Positions 32,382-45,191 are shown, numbered from the stretch's first letter. The stretch is 64,000 nucleotides of DNA from Takashimella koratensis (GCA_003116875.1 BCKT01000006.1:62001-126000); one strand, 5' to 3'. Notes: generated from the sequence alone by a model not told the origin. A program made the numbers and translations.

Positions 32382-33829
32382 ATGGCTGCTCCTTACGTCC
32401 CTCCCAGCCCCGAAGGCCGGCCAGAACTCCCTCCTTGGAACCCGCCCGCCGCGACCAAGGCAGACCTCGACTATGCCAAGCTCCGCACTATCGACTTGAG
32501 CCTGCTCGACTCGCCCGACCCTAAAGTCGTCGACGAGCTCGTTGCCACCACAAAGGCGGCCATCAAGGATGACGGTTTCCTCTACCTTACCAACTATGGT
32601 ATCTCCCTCGAACAGGCAAGTGATCTTAAGCTCTAATCACTTCATTGCTGACACCTCTTCGAACTCTACAGCTCCACCGCCAGTTTGCTATCGGCCAGTA
32701 CACTCATCGAAACATCTCTGAAGAGGACAAGGAGAGGCTCCACTGGAACCCCAGCAGCGGTATCTTCGCGGGCTACAAGCCACCTTTCGGCCAGCGTGTG
32801 AGTGATACACCCCGTCCTCAGGCAACCCCTCCTGACGCCGCTTCAGACTGTCAAGGGCAAGCTCGACGGTATCTGCCACTTCAACTTCTACGAGCCCGAG
32901 TTCGAGTCCATGGACCGTGTCCCCTCCTGCATCCACCCTTGGATGGACGAGATCACCGCGTTCTCCAATTACCTCACCAAGTCGGTCAACCGCCGCTTGT
33001 TGATCCTCTTGTCCCGTGTCTTGGAACTCCCGGACGACTTCCTCTGGGAGAAGATTCAGTCGCGTTACGGTACGGTCGGCGAGGGGTACTTCCGTCATGC
33101 TCTCTTCCAGCCCCTCCAGGAGGAAACCCGTCAGCTCGGTGGCGGTCTTCGTATGAACGGGTGAGCCCAGACGAGCAGTTTCAGTTCGAGTGCGCAACTG
33201 ACGGTGCGTAGCCACTGTGACTACGGAACGACCACTCTCCTCTTCTCCGTCCCCATCACCTGCCTCCAGATCTGGGGTCGTGATGAGGAATGGCACTACG
33301 TCAAGTACAACCCAGGTGCCCTTTTGGTGAACATCGGCGAGACTCTGGAAGGTGAGCAAACAGTGCTCAAATTCGCTATGGACTTGCTCCTGACCCACTT
33401 CCAGTCATTTCCGGCGGTCACTTCAAGGCTACTCGTCACCGTGTCTATCAGCCACCGGAGGACCAGGCGCACGAGGAGCGTCTCTCGCTTGTTCTCTTCA
33501 ACGCCTCGGAGGGTGACCTCCGTCTCGCCCCTGCCATGGGTAAGCTGCACTCTCGGTTATGGCCTGTGTAGTGATACAGAGCTAACCAAACTTCAGAGTC
33601 TCCTTTGATCCAACGCGAGGGCTTTGTTCTTGAGCAAGGAGTCTTCAAGGGCTTCAAGGCTCTCATGGACCAGGGTGTCCCCGTCCCGACCATGAGGCAG
33701 TGGCGTGAAAGTCAAATCTCCACCCCTCGACCAGTCACCGAAAACAGTAACCTCAAAATCGTCATGGTCAACGGCAAGAAAATGAACGAGCGCAATTTCT
33801 TTGGTGTTCCCGTTCTTCTCCCTGTGTAG
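32382..33829 (+). CDS. 2-oxoglutarate/Fe(II) dioxygenase, isopenicillin-N-synthase-like
   Basis: Seven exons, about 350 residues. N-terminal DIOX_N region (IDLSLLDSP.., IKDDGFLYLTNYGIS), jelly-roll core with the Fe ligands HCDYGTTTLLFS (HxD) and the distal His in FKATRHRVYQPP, then ERLSLVLFN where the Arg-x-Ser binds 2-oxoglutarate. All three iron ligands are present, so it should be active. The family includes thymine 7-hydroxylase-like and nicotinate-pathway HxnY-like hydroxylases as well as secondary-metabolism enzymes. With amidase and RidA next to it, a catabolic hydroxylation is more likely than antibiotic synthesis (inference). Start chosen at accATGg after a C/A-rich leader. Confidence 0.92.
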
Positions 33830-33959
33830 CCTTGTACGCTGTGGTATTATGTCTTAAGTTTTATATGATTTCGTTTAGTTCGTTGTCTGATGCATTGTGT
33901 TGTCGTGTCTTATTAGCAAATAAGTGACGTGAAGCGCAAACTTGAGTAGCATGTTGCAT

Positions 33960-36098
33960 CTAGACAATACTGCTCATTATGGAAGCAAAGTTCATAGGCT
34001 GCTCGCCAACCACCGAATCTCGTAGCAATTCGACGGCTTGTAGAATTTTGCGGCGGTCACCCAGCTGCCTGTATTGCGACCAGCATCGGAACACTTCCAC
34101 GCCTTGCTCAAGAGACATGTAAGTTTCCGGATCGTTTTCTTCACGGTAGCTGTAGCATAGCAGGACCATGCACACGACTGGGGATGTCAGCTCAGCCTTC
34201 CGTGAAAGAACTCACAAGCTGGGTAAATCATCATCGACCATACGTCCAAGTAGAACGACCCCGAGTCGGACAGAAATTGGACCGCTGACTGGGCTCGACG
34301 TTTCAGACCTGGTAGCGACTCAGCTGTAGGTCGGAACTGAATGTGCCCAGCAATACTCTCCTCGTCGAGAAACGGCCACAGGAACGTGAACTGGTCAACG
34401 TCAGATTGGTCGAATAAGAGAGGCCTACCTCTGCGCTGATTGCGAAGAGATCAAGTAATGGTTTGGCACAAGGGACCGCCATGATTGGACTATATGGCCA
34501 CTCGTCCGGGAGCGATGCGTGCCATTTCCCAAAGTCGTTCTGTAGAACGTACAAGGCAACATCCGTGGTGTACTTCCATCTACTCGGGGTAAAGGTCAAG
34601 CGATCTAGAATGGATCAGCACGAATATATAGTAAAAAGCTTACAGGCTCGCCCTAGTAGCTCGCTGAGAGTGGTCAAGTAGGAGAAGAATTGGAAACATG
34701 GAGTTCCTAGTGGCGCCGACTCGAGCATATGGTCGGGGTACGTCCATGGAGGAGGCACATCGCAGTCTTCCGAGTTGAAGGACATTGCTTGTCCGAAGCG
34801 AACCGCCAGGCTGGTAAACAATCAATGGCTATCTCCCGATGATAATGACAAGAGCACTCACTTTCGATCAGCGATGACACAACCTCCCCAAACTCTTCGA
34901 CGACGGTGAATCTGTCCAATAGGCACAACCTTCCGGTCAACGTCTCGGTGAAGTCCCTGTTCACGTCAGGTGATATACCAGCGCGACTCTGGAGTAATTC
35001 ATTAGTGTACTTACGAGTTCGAGCGCGGAGCGAACTCCTCTTCCGCTTCTCTGCCAAAGCAAGCTCTTTGCCGTTGCTCCATCATCGGCATGCAGCTCGT
35101 CACTCATGGTAAGGAGCATCCATGTCTGGATATTTGACAGCGAGCTGGTCCGCATGAGCTTCTCAAACTCCAGGCTGTCCATGGCGGCGCGAAGGCTGTA
35201 CAACAGCGAACGTCTAATAGACTCGGGCACTGTTCGCGAGAGGGATGGAAGAGCGCAGAGAGCGAGCTTGATCATGCGAGGGAGAGGACTGTGAGGTTTA
35301 GATCGAGAGTCGAGTCGAGTGAAGTACTGCCAATAGCTTTCGGGAGGCGGACCTGGACCCACGCTGCAACTTTAGTTTATCACACAACAAGACTGACAAT
35401 TACCTTTCGGAGGCTGAAATGACCGGAAAGACAGGAAGAATCCGGGATTGGAAGGTTGAGAACACTGAGTGGTCAGCAAACAGCACGGATGATGCTCGAC
35501 TCACACGAGCTCAACACTGCCTCTGAGCTGACTGTCAATGCCAAGTCTTGCTCGGTACCGTTCGCGATTGATGCTCTTGATCCACCGTGCGGTACCTCAC
35601 GCCCGAAAAGCAACCCTGATTCATCTTTGATAGAGCCGCGATAGTAATCGTGTGTCTCGTCGAAGGAGTCTAACCGGCCAAGTGGGATTGCAAACAACGT
35701 CGAACGGATGATGTTGGAGATACTCGACTGGCCTAGGTAGCCTGGCTCTAGGCCTTGAGCTTCGGCTTCAGCTGTGAGGTCATTGTTCGGCGCTTTTTGG
35801 CGTATCCGGAAGTGCTGGTGCCCGTGTCAGCATGAAGGAGACCTTGTTCACCTGGTTGCTCACCTTGGGTGCGGGGGCAACTGACTCGCAGCTGAGTCCA
35901 TACTCGATACAGTGCTTGCAGCGGTCTCCATGGTCATCGCGATCACACCTGTAGGCACACGTCAGTTAGCTGAGACGAGGCAAACCTGGCAGTGATGACC
36001 CGAGCGTACCGTATACGGTGTAGACGGCAGTAATCGCATGCTCGGCCCGTCCGTTTCCGTTTGATGCTGCCAGCCGACGTTGAGCTTTCAGCGTTCAT
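33960..36098 (-). CDS. Zn2Cys6 fungal transcription factor
   Basis: About 9 exons. It starts at 36098 with a basic Ser-rich lead (GSIKRKRTGR), then the binuclear cluster ACDYCRLHRIR|CDRDDHGDRC and KHCIEYGLSC, six cysteines interrupted by a phase-2 intron after RIR. The middle homology region follows in fragments, e.g. PRMIKLALCALPSLSRTVPE (about 35260) and LSNIQTWMLLTMSDE (about 35110), typical of the fungal-specific transcription factor domain. The C-terminus ends NFASIMSSIV. It is nuclear and DNA-binding by family. It sits inside the cluster, divergent from the permease, and is the obvious candidate pathway regulator. A GACCCGA copy lies in its first intron (about 35997) and one in its promoter, so autoregulation is possible. 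Confidence 0.88.
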
Positions 36099-36518
36099 GG
36101 TGGAGTGGGTGGATCAGATTTCACGGATGTTGGTGGAGACTCGGCTTCTCGCGTCTCGATGGCTCCCGTTTAAGTATTTGCGAACTCGGGACACTTGGGA
36201 TCTTCCGACCCTGGGCCAAGAAATCCAGATCCCGGAATCCTGGGTTGTTTGCAAGACCCGAAGAGCCGAATTGAATTAGATGGTTTCGTAAGTGTTGTAT
36301 GGGGACCGTTGTGACAGCCAATTAAAACCCCGGATTTGGGAACCGCCTGGGACCGATGAGCCGATTATAAGAAACTTATCAGGAAAACCTGGCACAAGAT
36401 CGTTCCAGCTATCATCTACTTGCCTACGACACCTATATAACGTCGCTTCTCGACTGTTGACCGACAATGTTATAGCCAAGCTACCTCGCTACTCACTCCC
36501 TCATTCGTATCCTTCAAT
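36099..36518. other. Divergent promoter between regulator and permease
   Basis: Contains GACCCGAAG (36255-36263), several CGGGA/TCGGG half-sites and a TATATAA at 36434-36440, 79 bases before the permease start. Confidence 0.55.
36255..36263 (+). promoter_or_regulatory. GACCCGA site (regulator/permease promoter)
   Basis: GACCCGAAG, matching the core before the amidase and in the RidA/dioxygenase promoter. Confidence 0.4.
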
Positions 36519-38483
36519 ATGGACAAGGACGAGATCATTTCCGACAAGGTAAGATCGGTCGACGACGAGCTCGTCGTCGAGGAGATCAACGTCGAAGCCG
36601 AACGTCGGGCCATTCGTAAAGTCGACTTCAACCTCATTACTGTGTTCGCCGTGAGTCGGAATTGCAGTCCACTCCTCTGCAACATGACTGACAACTGCTC
36701 AGGCTCTGTACATGATGTCCTTCCTTGGTATGTCCCCACATTCAGTCCAAGCCTGTTCTAACCCTTCCAGACCGATCCAACATTGGTAACGCCAACCTTA
36801 CGTGAGTGCTTGCCTTACCGAGTTCAGCTAATCCAGCTCAGTGGCTTCTCCACCGACTTGGGTCTCGTGAATAACCAGTACGGAGCTGCGGTCTCGGTGG
36901 TCTACGCGACCTACGTCGTCTTCGAGCCTATCTGTAAGCTTCCTCAACGCTCCCAGCCCTCGTACGCGGAGACTGACTAAATCAGGGACGGTTTCACTCA
37001 AGAAAATCACCCCTCGAGTTGCGCGTGAGTTCGGAGCTTTCTTCAAAACGGTCACTTTTGATTGACATCTCGAAGTGACCGCATCCACCGCTGCCTGGGC
37101 CGCTCTGACAATCGGTACCGCCTTCGTCAAGAACTTCAACCAGCTCTGCGCCGTCCGTGTCCTCCTTGGCATGTGCGAAGCAGGCGTTATCCCTTGCATC
37201 AACGTGTACCTTACAATGACCTACCGCCGTGAAGAATACGTCACGCGAACAACGGTCATCTTCGTTGCCTCGGCGTTGTCCGGTGCGTTTGGCGGTCTTC
37301 TCGCGTATGGTCTTTCGCAGATCAACCACGCCGGTATGCACGGATGGCAGTGGATGTAAGTCACAAAACACGCTTTCCTCCTGTATTTTGTCCTGAGGAA
37401 GTGAATTGACAGGGCTCATAGGTACCTGATTGAAGGCATCATCTCTTTCCTCCTCGTGCCGCTTGCCTGGTGGCGCATCCCCAACCAGGTCAGCGACGCC
37501 AAGTGGCTCACCGAAGACGAGCGTGCTGCGCTTCTCGCTCGCGAGCGACGCAACCGTCACATCTACGATCGCGACGAGACGTTTGACGTCAAGGCGATCT
37601 TGGCGTCAGTCAAGGACCCCAGGGTTTGGCTCCAGTGAGTTACAATCAGAAAAGATGTCACTCTGCAACGCCTCGGCTAATAACGCTCCAGCGCGGTTGC
37701 TCACTACGGCCTCGACTCGACTCTTTACTCGTTGACGACTTTCATGCCCACCCTCATTGCGGGCCTTGGCTTCACCTCCACCGTCGACGCTCAGCTCCTC
37801 ACTGTGCCCGTCTACGCTATCGCCGCTGTCTCTTTCGCTATCCAGGGTCGTCTCTCGGACAAGATGAAGTCTCGATACCCGTTCTTGATGATCAGTGCCA
37901 CTGCGTGCTTGATCGGTTACATCATCCTTGCGACCGCGCCTCAGGTTGGAGCTCGTTACGCTGGCGTCTTTATTGCTTCCATCGGGCTGTACTGTGCTCC
38001 CACCATGAGTGAGTCCCAACCATGATAGACAGAATATCCCTGGGATCCCCGCTGACTCAGATTGCAGACATCATGTGGGCCTTGGACAATTTGGGTGGTC
38101 ACTACAAACGAGCGTTCTCCTCCGGAATGATCGCTTTGGTCGGCAGTAAGTTCAATGACTCCCACCAAGATTAAAGTGGAGTGCTGACTGCAACCTTCTG
38201 TAGACGCTTCGGGAGCTTGTGTCGGTTTCATCTTCACCACCCAGACCAAGCCCAGGTACCTCCAAGGCCTGTACTTTGACATCGCCATGACTCTCATGGC
38301 TATGGCTTTGACGACCATCATCGTGAGTGTGATCACGATCTTTGGTAGAAGTTGTGCTGACCTGCGATTCAGTATTTCTACACTCGATGGATGAACGCGA
38401 AGAAGTGCCAGGCTGTTGAAGATGGCGCTCCTAACGACCCATCTCTCGGTGACAAGAACCCTCACTACCTTTGGTTCCTTTAA
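36519..38483 (+). CDS. MFS transporter, DAL5/TNA1-type anion:cation symporter
   Basis: About 10 exons, nearly 480 residues, 12 predicted membrane segments. N-terminus ERRAIRKVDFNLI then ALYMMSFLDRSNIGNANL across very short exons, the DRSNIGNA signature of the allantoate permease family. Later: RVLLGMCEAGVIPCINVYLT, YLIEGIISFLLVPLAWW, AIQGRLSDKMKSRYPF, NIMWALDNLGGHYKRAF, all standard for this family. Members import allantoate, nicotinate, pantothenate, biotin or other small organic anions. Divergence from the regulator and closeness to amidase, RidA and dioxygenase suggest it brings in the pathway substrate. Which substrate cannot be decided from sequence. Confidence 0.93.
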
Positions 38484-38703
38484 AACGTCATTCGGACGTA
38501 CAGTTGACACAGCATGGCCCACGGATCCAGTCGTTGTTTTCCATAGAGTCTCTCGCAGAGGCATAAAATCGTGAATCAAAGAGATAGCAAGCCAAAAGAT
38601 TCGGGCTTCGCCGTCAAAACATCGTATGCATCGAATCAACTTCAAGCAACCCTTCCCTGATCTTTCTTCTCAGAATGGTGACAGCGGAGCACGTAGACGA
38701 CCG

Positions 38704-39246
38704 TCAGACTTCCGGCGGCAAGTTGATGAAAACCAGCTCGACGGACTCGGAGAAACCGGTGTTGTCCAGTTGGAGGGCTGCGCGGATGTCTCGTCGTTCT
38801 CCATCGGTAGTATTGACAAGGAACTGTACGATGAAGTTGCCTTCGGTCAAAGTGGTGTTTGGGTGGCGGTTGGCAGTCAAGGCAGACGTCGTTGCCAATG
38901 CCTGGGTGCGAGAGATCGGAGACGTCCACTTCTGAAACTTCTCGGAGCCAATGAAGAAATCAAAAAGTGATCGCCCAAGACGGGATGTTTCCTCGAAGGC
39001 TGTCCTGGCCGACATGGTATTTTTCTGAGAGGCATTGGATGACTTGAGACTCGGTCGAATTCAGGAGGTGGAAAAAGCAGCGAGACTCTCAGCATTCCAG
39101 CAGCCCAACGGGTTCGCAGGGATCGGATCGCCCTCGTCGTCAGAGTAATCGTTGATTCGGGCCTCGCGCGCCGAGTTCAGCGTCTTGTCGGTCGCGGTCC
39201 CGAAGCGAGTTCCCGAGTGCTGGTAAGGGGGTGGAAAATCCACCAT
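38704..39246 (-). pseudogene. Unrecognised gene with an in-frame TGA
   Basis: Read from the ATG at 39246 (good context caccATGg), one frame gives about 61 residues (MVDFPPPYQHSGTRFGTATD ... NPLGCWNAESLAAFSTS), a TGA at 39061-39063, then continues open in the same frame through MSARTAFEETSRLGRSLFDF to FINLPPEV at 38704. Either the stop is removed by an intron whose borders I cannot place convincingly, or the gene is broken, or only the downstream 103-residue part (start 39015) is translated. No family recognised; no membrane segment. It closes the cluster on the right. Confidence 0.35.
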
Positions 39247-40091
39247 GGTGTGCTGAATGATGGTTGGGCAAAGCGAAACCTCGATCCTCCTCTTCCCTCA
39301 ACCCATATCCTCCTCGAACGACTGTTCATTTTTAAGTCAACACTCGGGCGAATTTTGCAACTCACGCTGAACGGATGAAAGCCTTTCACGCTTTGAAAGG
39401 TTGAAGGCTTGAAAGGTTGTGTTTGGGGACGGCTGAACTGTACACCCCGGCTCTCGGTACCTCCCTTATATCCTCGCCAGGACTCGTTGTCTTGGGTAAA
39501 CAAACCCTCAGCTCACTTTTTGAGCGACTGACTACACGTAAGCCACTCCGCCCGTGAAACGTCGACTTTATGAAAGGACGGGCCGCCGACCCGGCGCAAC
39601 CTCCTTGCCGCTGCGACTGCGACATGGGCTTTTTTTCGGCGCCATGAAGCACTTCGAAGCTGATGCTGAACAATGGCAAGGGAGCACTGCGAGAATATAA
39701 GAGAACATCTTCACATGTTGAAGTACAACAAACAAGATCACAGCGCAGTGTGATATATGTATGACTAGACTAAATAAATACGAAAAAGGGCACCCGAACT
39801 TAACCATGCAACGCACTGTGTAGCAAGGGGCGGACACTGAGGACTACCACAGCCATCCTAGTAATGAAAAGCCTAACCTCTCTCGTCATAAACACAAGTT
39901 ACACACCGCCATTGTTCAATTGAGTTTCTTCGTCTCTGCTCAACAGCGACAATAGTACACGTCATCAATCTTCTTCTTCTCTTTCTGCTTCCTCATTCGT
40001 GGTTCGGGAGTTCCATGTCGGTGGTCGGTGGGTAGGGTCGAGAGTGTATCCACAAAGTCTAAGGTGGAGGATGAAATCGGAGTTGTCAGGC
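39247..40091. other. Intergenic
   Basis: No supported gene. 5' flank of the unrecognised minus-strand gene and 3' flank of the zinc-finger gene. Confidence 0.5.
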
Positions 40092-43000
40092 TTAGTGGGC
40101 CATGACGCGAGGAGCGGCTTGCGGAGAACCAGTGACGGGAGAGTTGGACGCGGCACGAACAGTGGACATCCGACGAGGTCGGCTCGGGGTAGCAGGCGGT
40201 ACCTGGAGAAGCCTCCTTGATTCCCAAGCACCGCAGATGTGCCTAAGGCGAGGCGTCAGCAAGACTTTATGAAACAACTCCTCAAGACCCAAAACTCACC
40301 TCTTCCCGTTGCCAGCTTTTTTCTCGTCCACGCGACACGAGCGAGAGCAAAAGACCAGTCCGCACTTCCTGCACTCGGGGAAGTTGACGCCGTTGGCTCC
40401 GCAGACGCTGCAAGTGACGTGCTTGGTCAAAGTACTCGCGAGCTCGGCAGCAGCGAGGGTCGGGTCAATCGGAGCGATGCGATCCTTCTCCTCGGGCTCA
40501 AATGGCAGTCGGCGGAGAGTAGCGGTCGACGCGTGTTCCTTGCTCTTTGCGAACGAGGACATCGAGGGACCGGCGTTGAATCCATTGGCTCCAGATTGAG
40601 ACAGGGAGAGCTGAGGAGATGACGCGATGGTTCGGAGGGACGATGGGATGACAGTAGGCGCGGCCGGTACGTTGGGGCGGTAGGAGTTGGCAGGGACCAG
40701 AGCGGGTTGAGCTCGGATGACCTCAGTGCTGAACTTGCGGGGAGGCACAGGACCTGCAGGTTCGGCAGCGGCTGGCGGTGTGACAGTGCCTTGAGAGGCT
40801 GAGTCTTCCTCCACCGGGGTGAAGGAAGGGGCGGTGGAACGAGTCGCGGACCGCATTGTCCAACTCGAAAGCGAGGGCCAGAATGGCTGCCTCTGCGCGG
40901 AGAGGGCATCACGGTGAGGTTTGACCAGTTGGCGACGGGACTGTCCAAGGACGGAGTGGGGGCCTTCGGTGAAGGTGAATCCCTGCGCCTCCTCAAGTGA
41001 CTCGGCAGCGGGTGCTGGGGAAAACGAAGGAAGGGCAGAGCGTTTCCTGGTCGTCTCGTCTCGATTTTGAAGCCTCCTCAAGGACGCAAGTGCATCAGGC
41101 GTACCGGGAGTCCGTATTGAGCGGTCGATTGAGTCGTGCTCATCAAACAGGAGAGACGCGAGGGAGGTCGTGGACTTCGCCGAAGGGAGCGCATTGCCTT
41201 TGAACGACATGAACGACATGATGGACGCGCCTGATGCTTGGCGGGCGTGACTCGACTTGACAGGAGCGGTCGTGCCAGCTTTCGGTCGAACATGATTCTG
41301 AGTTTTAGGTGTCCCTTCTGATGGTCCAGCCTCGGGTCCAGCGTCTGCTTTCGACTCCGGTATCGTGGCGTCGATCTTCGACATAGGTCGGACGGGGAAA
41401 GGGTAGTGCGTCTGTGCTTCCACGATGGGCTCGGCGGGCTCAGGCGTCTGAAGCGCAATATCCAGTCGCTTTGAGGCTTGTCGAACAAGCTCGGTCTCTT
41501 CAGCACGACCAGAAGAGCCGTTTTCCAACACGGCACGGAAGTATGGCGCAGCCAAGTGAGGTCGGGCAGTGACACCGAGCTGGAGAGACATGTCAGCTGC
41601 TGCACCCATTGCGACATGAATTTCAAGACATACCACGTAGTTCGCCATGATAATGACGGAGTGACGGTAGGCGCTCGTCAAGCCTGTTTCCTCGCAGCAA
41701 AATCCGTCTTCGAGCAGATGCAAGTTCACCACCAGAGCGGCGACGACTGCACCCAGGGCGAAAACGTTCCGACCCTTCTCCTGGTCTCCTTGGGGTCGAA
41801 GACAAACGGGGAGATCGGTTGACGAGATTGGGGGGAGGGAGACAGGGTCGAGGGATTGGATGTGGCCGTGGCGGTAGAGAGAAAGAAGGGGTTTGAAGAG
41901 GTCGATCTAGAGGTGGAAAGTGAGCATATAGCTTACACAAGAGAAGAAGCATGGAAGGGTGGACTTACAAAGAGTTTGAGACGGTTCTCATACTCGTGGG
42001 CGTCAAAACGAATGTCAAACTCCTCATCCCCATCCTGACTTTGAGATTCTGGCGTCTTCAAAACGGTCGACTCTCCTGTCGATGAACTCTGCGTAGCCGT
42101 CGGCTGCTCGGCAGCCGCTTCCACGGACGTCTGAGGAGAGGCGTCTACCTTGGGAGGCAGCTCGGCGACGGATCCGCTGAGAGGGGTGCGAGCAGCTTTC
42201 CCTTTGCCCCTCGAGTCGAAAACAATAGGAGCGTCATCTTCGTCGTCCGGATGTTGGGATGACGGTTGAGCCTGAGCTTGAGCGACAGCTTGGGATGCGA
42301 TGGAGCGACGGTCGTCCACTCTTGCCTGGCGTGCGAGCTCTTCGTCGACGACCCATCCGATACCAAGAACGAACCACCCTCCGGCTTTGCCCATCTTCTC
42401 CAGGTCACGGACCACTCGTTTTCCTTCTTTGGGCAACGCCCATCCAGACGGTTGGTGCTGTGAGTGAATAAACGAGTGGCCTTGCTCCATTTCTGGGCTC
42501 GTATTTGTCTTGATCGGCTGGTGAGTGGTGCTGGGCGGGGACTGGCTGACTGTGGGAGAGCGGAAGAAGCTTAGCCATTTTGACGGTGGAGACGAGTTTG
42601 ATCCCGTTGCGGAGTCGACCGACTGTTTCCGCATGGAAGGAGTGATAGAAGGGCGGCGTTGGTTGTGTGGGGCGGACGGATCGTCCGGATCTGCCAAAGC
42701 CTCCCCGCGAGCTATCAAGTTGCCGAGTGAGAGACAAGCTCGGGAGGAGCGGTGGGGAGGAAGCGCGGCGAGAGTGTAATATTCCTGGGCGAGCATGGGC
42801 TGATGTTGGAGGAGCGCATCCTAATAATTGGTCAGCTCGGTTCGTGGGTGAATGAGGAGGCGAGAACCACAGCAGATTGAACAGCATGGATCGTGAAGGT
42901 GTTCAAGAGCTTTGGCACAAATCACACGCTCCCATCACGTTTCAAGGTGATCAGTGAGACCCTTGACAACGCCATCCTTTGAGAAGGTTGTGCAGCGCAG

Positions 43001-43359
43001 ATCATTTCCAGCGCTCATCCCACAAAGGCGTCACACGATAGCTCAGAGACCAGACTCACCTGTGCCCTCATCTCTATTTGGTGAGCATCTTCAGACTCGC
43101 TCTCAGTATCGTCGTCATCCGCCTCCCCCTCGCCATCTCCATCATCATTCTCGCCGTCAGCGGAATCTTGGAGCGCGTTGTCCGCCGCCCGGGAATCTTC
43201 AGTTTCGCTGTTGCCGCCACCGATACCGATAAGGCGAGCAATGTTGGCAAAAGAGCGGTTGCCGCGGAGGCTCTTTGGGAGCGGGAGGGAGGAGGAGATG
43301 GGAGGAGAGCTGGCGATAGATGTGGGCGAATGGACGGGGAGTGGGCCAGCTGTTGGCAT
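40092..43359 (-). CDS. Large disordered protein with C-terminal MYND-like zinc finger
   Basis: Five or more exons, roughly 900 residues, starting at 43359. Exon 1 has an acidic run (DGENDDGDGEGEADDDDTES). A conserved-looking helical segment follows (MLAQEYYTLAALPPHRSSRA..LSLGNLIARGEAL; KMGKAGGWFVLGIGWVVDEE), then long Ser/Pro/Thr-rich disorder. The C-terminus holds CSVCG....CRKCGLVFCSRSC and, across a phase-2 intron, HIC. Spacing CxxC-x9-CxxC-x4-C-x3-C is MYND-like, though the last His-Cys pair is closer together (HxC after 12 residues) than the MYND consensus. MYND fingers bind proline-rich partners. The overall protein is not one I recognise; exon borders near 41,600-41,950 are approximate. 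Confidence 0.72.
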
Positions 43360-45191
43360 GTCGGGTGGGGATAGGGTAGATCTGGAAGAGAGGCGTTTGC
43401 AAGGATGGTTCGCGGTGTAGCTGCAGTTTGGGGGATGTCCGCGGTTGGTCGTGTATGTGCGGACGATGACAGAGCGGGTGGGCGGGGTAGTTGTTGGTCG
43501 GTGGGGGGTGGTGAGGATGGTGGTGGTTATGGTGGTGAGAGAAACGTTTATGATCCCAGTGAGAAGCAGCGAAAGCGAAGCAAATTAAAATCTCGGAAGC
43601 CAGGTAGGGGGTCAGAGCGGGAGCAAATTTTCCCATTTAGGGTTAGATGCTGGCAACAAAGTCTTACTCCAGGGTCTATTCGGCTGCTTAATTGCTAATC
43701 CCCACCAAGCGGAGGTCTAATCCCCGTCGCTGCTACTCCTAATAGAACTCTAATCGGCAACTTGATCGCCCCTATGCATGCATCCCTGTCAAAACCCACC
43801 AGGCAGGCCTGGCCCCGAGTGTTGACCCTGGCCCACCAAACAGCGGCTACTCAATTGGGCTGTTGGGCGGATTGACCATCTACAATTCACGACCGAGCCG
43901 TGGGATGGGCCCGGAAGGAATGGGATGAAATGGAATCGATTCAACAGAAAGTGGTCGTGTGAGCAGTCTATTCCAATCACCCTTGTTTGTGATCCATCCT
44001 CCCCCTTCTCCCCTTGACCCGGCCCGGCCTGATGAGACGACGGGTGCTTTGATCCTTTGATGCAAACGGAAACGTCCCCCCCTCCCCCCCTTCGGGCGGA
44101 TCATGTGCACGTATTTGGGCGAAAACGCGCACGAGACCACTTTGCCTCCAATCGCACACCATCAAAAATCTTCCTAGCCTGCGAGAATATTCTGCCTAGT
44201 CGTTGCTCCGGACCAATCGGGGTACCATGGCCCGTCCCTCTGACTACCTACTGCTTGCTGCGCTCTCCTTGAGCCTCTGCTAGCGCTGCGGCCGTTTCAG
44301 CCTGCGTTCGTTTCGCTCGCATGCGTAGGCTGGCACGCAATCAGCACCGCTTCCTTCGTCGGCTCAAGCCTAGACGAAGATACGTCCATGACTCAGCTCC
44401 TTACTCATGGCGCTGATCGAAAGCAGACGACTCTCTTCTCCTACCCAGACTGTCCCTAAAGCCCAAACTCAATTTGTGTGCCTAGGTACTTGGACACCCG
44501 CGGCGGCGCAAATGGGCACACGCTGTCCATCCGGTGGGCTCGCGAACTGGCATTTTAGCTTGGCCTGAGCGACTCTTGGCATGCACGGTTGTCGCCATGT
44601 TTACTAGTCGGTTGCAAGCCTGCAATCTAGGACTGTTTCTCCACCGTGCCCACACACGCATGCGGCCCCCGCCGGTCCCCATCTTCCGCCCCTCCTTCCT
44701 TTCCCTGGCGCACCATGAAGTTCACCCTGGTTTTCAATCCCCGTCTTCATGCACAATTGTTATGCCTACCCCCTCTCGGCGGCAATTTTTGCCGCCGACT
44801 TTCTTACTTTCAACCGATATTTGAGGCCGTCGCGCATCCTTTCAACATTTCCTCCGTCCGACCCATGTGCAACACCGTTACGCAGTCGGCGAGATCCCTT
44901 CAGCCTGCCTTCGGGGTTTAAAGCCTCTAATGTTCATTGCATACTCGGCGGACAACAACCCTTTCTTGAACATTCGGTGGTTGTTTTCCATTGATTGTGG
45001 GGCTGATTGTCATGCTCTTGTGCTTCGGGATCAAATCTCCCAAGCAGAACCGAGACAGTCCGCTTCCTTGTTTAAAAAGCAAACTCGATATCACTCTTCT
45101 ATCAAACAGACGCAAGACTCAAATATCTCCAAGAGATAAACCCTGCGAATCGACAAACTTTGTTGGTGGTAAGCCTTAGGACAAGTTAAAC
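43360..45191. other. Long intergenic region
   Basis: About 1.8 kb without a supported gene. The left part is the 5' flank of the zinc-finger gene; the right part carries the promoter of array-2 gene 1 (TTTAAAAAG near 45072). A C-rich tract lies at 44078-44092. Confidence 0.5.

Noticed and set aside
37956..38645. 229-residue minus-strand frame
   Set aside because: Antisense shadow of the last permease exons, which are well supported.
42405..42887. Minus-strand alternative frame over the zinc-finger gene
   Set aside because: Overlaps the exon with clear coding character in another frame; Pro/Arg/Ser composition is typical of a shadow.
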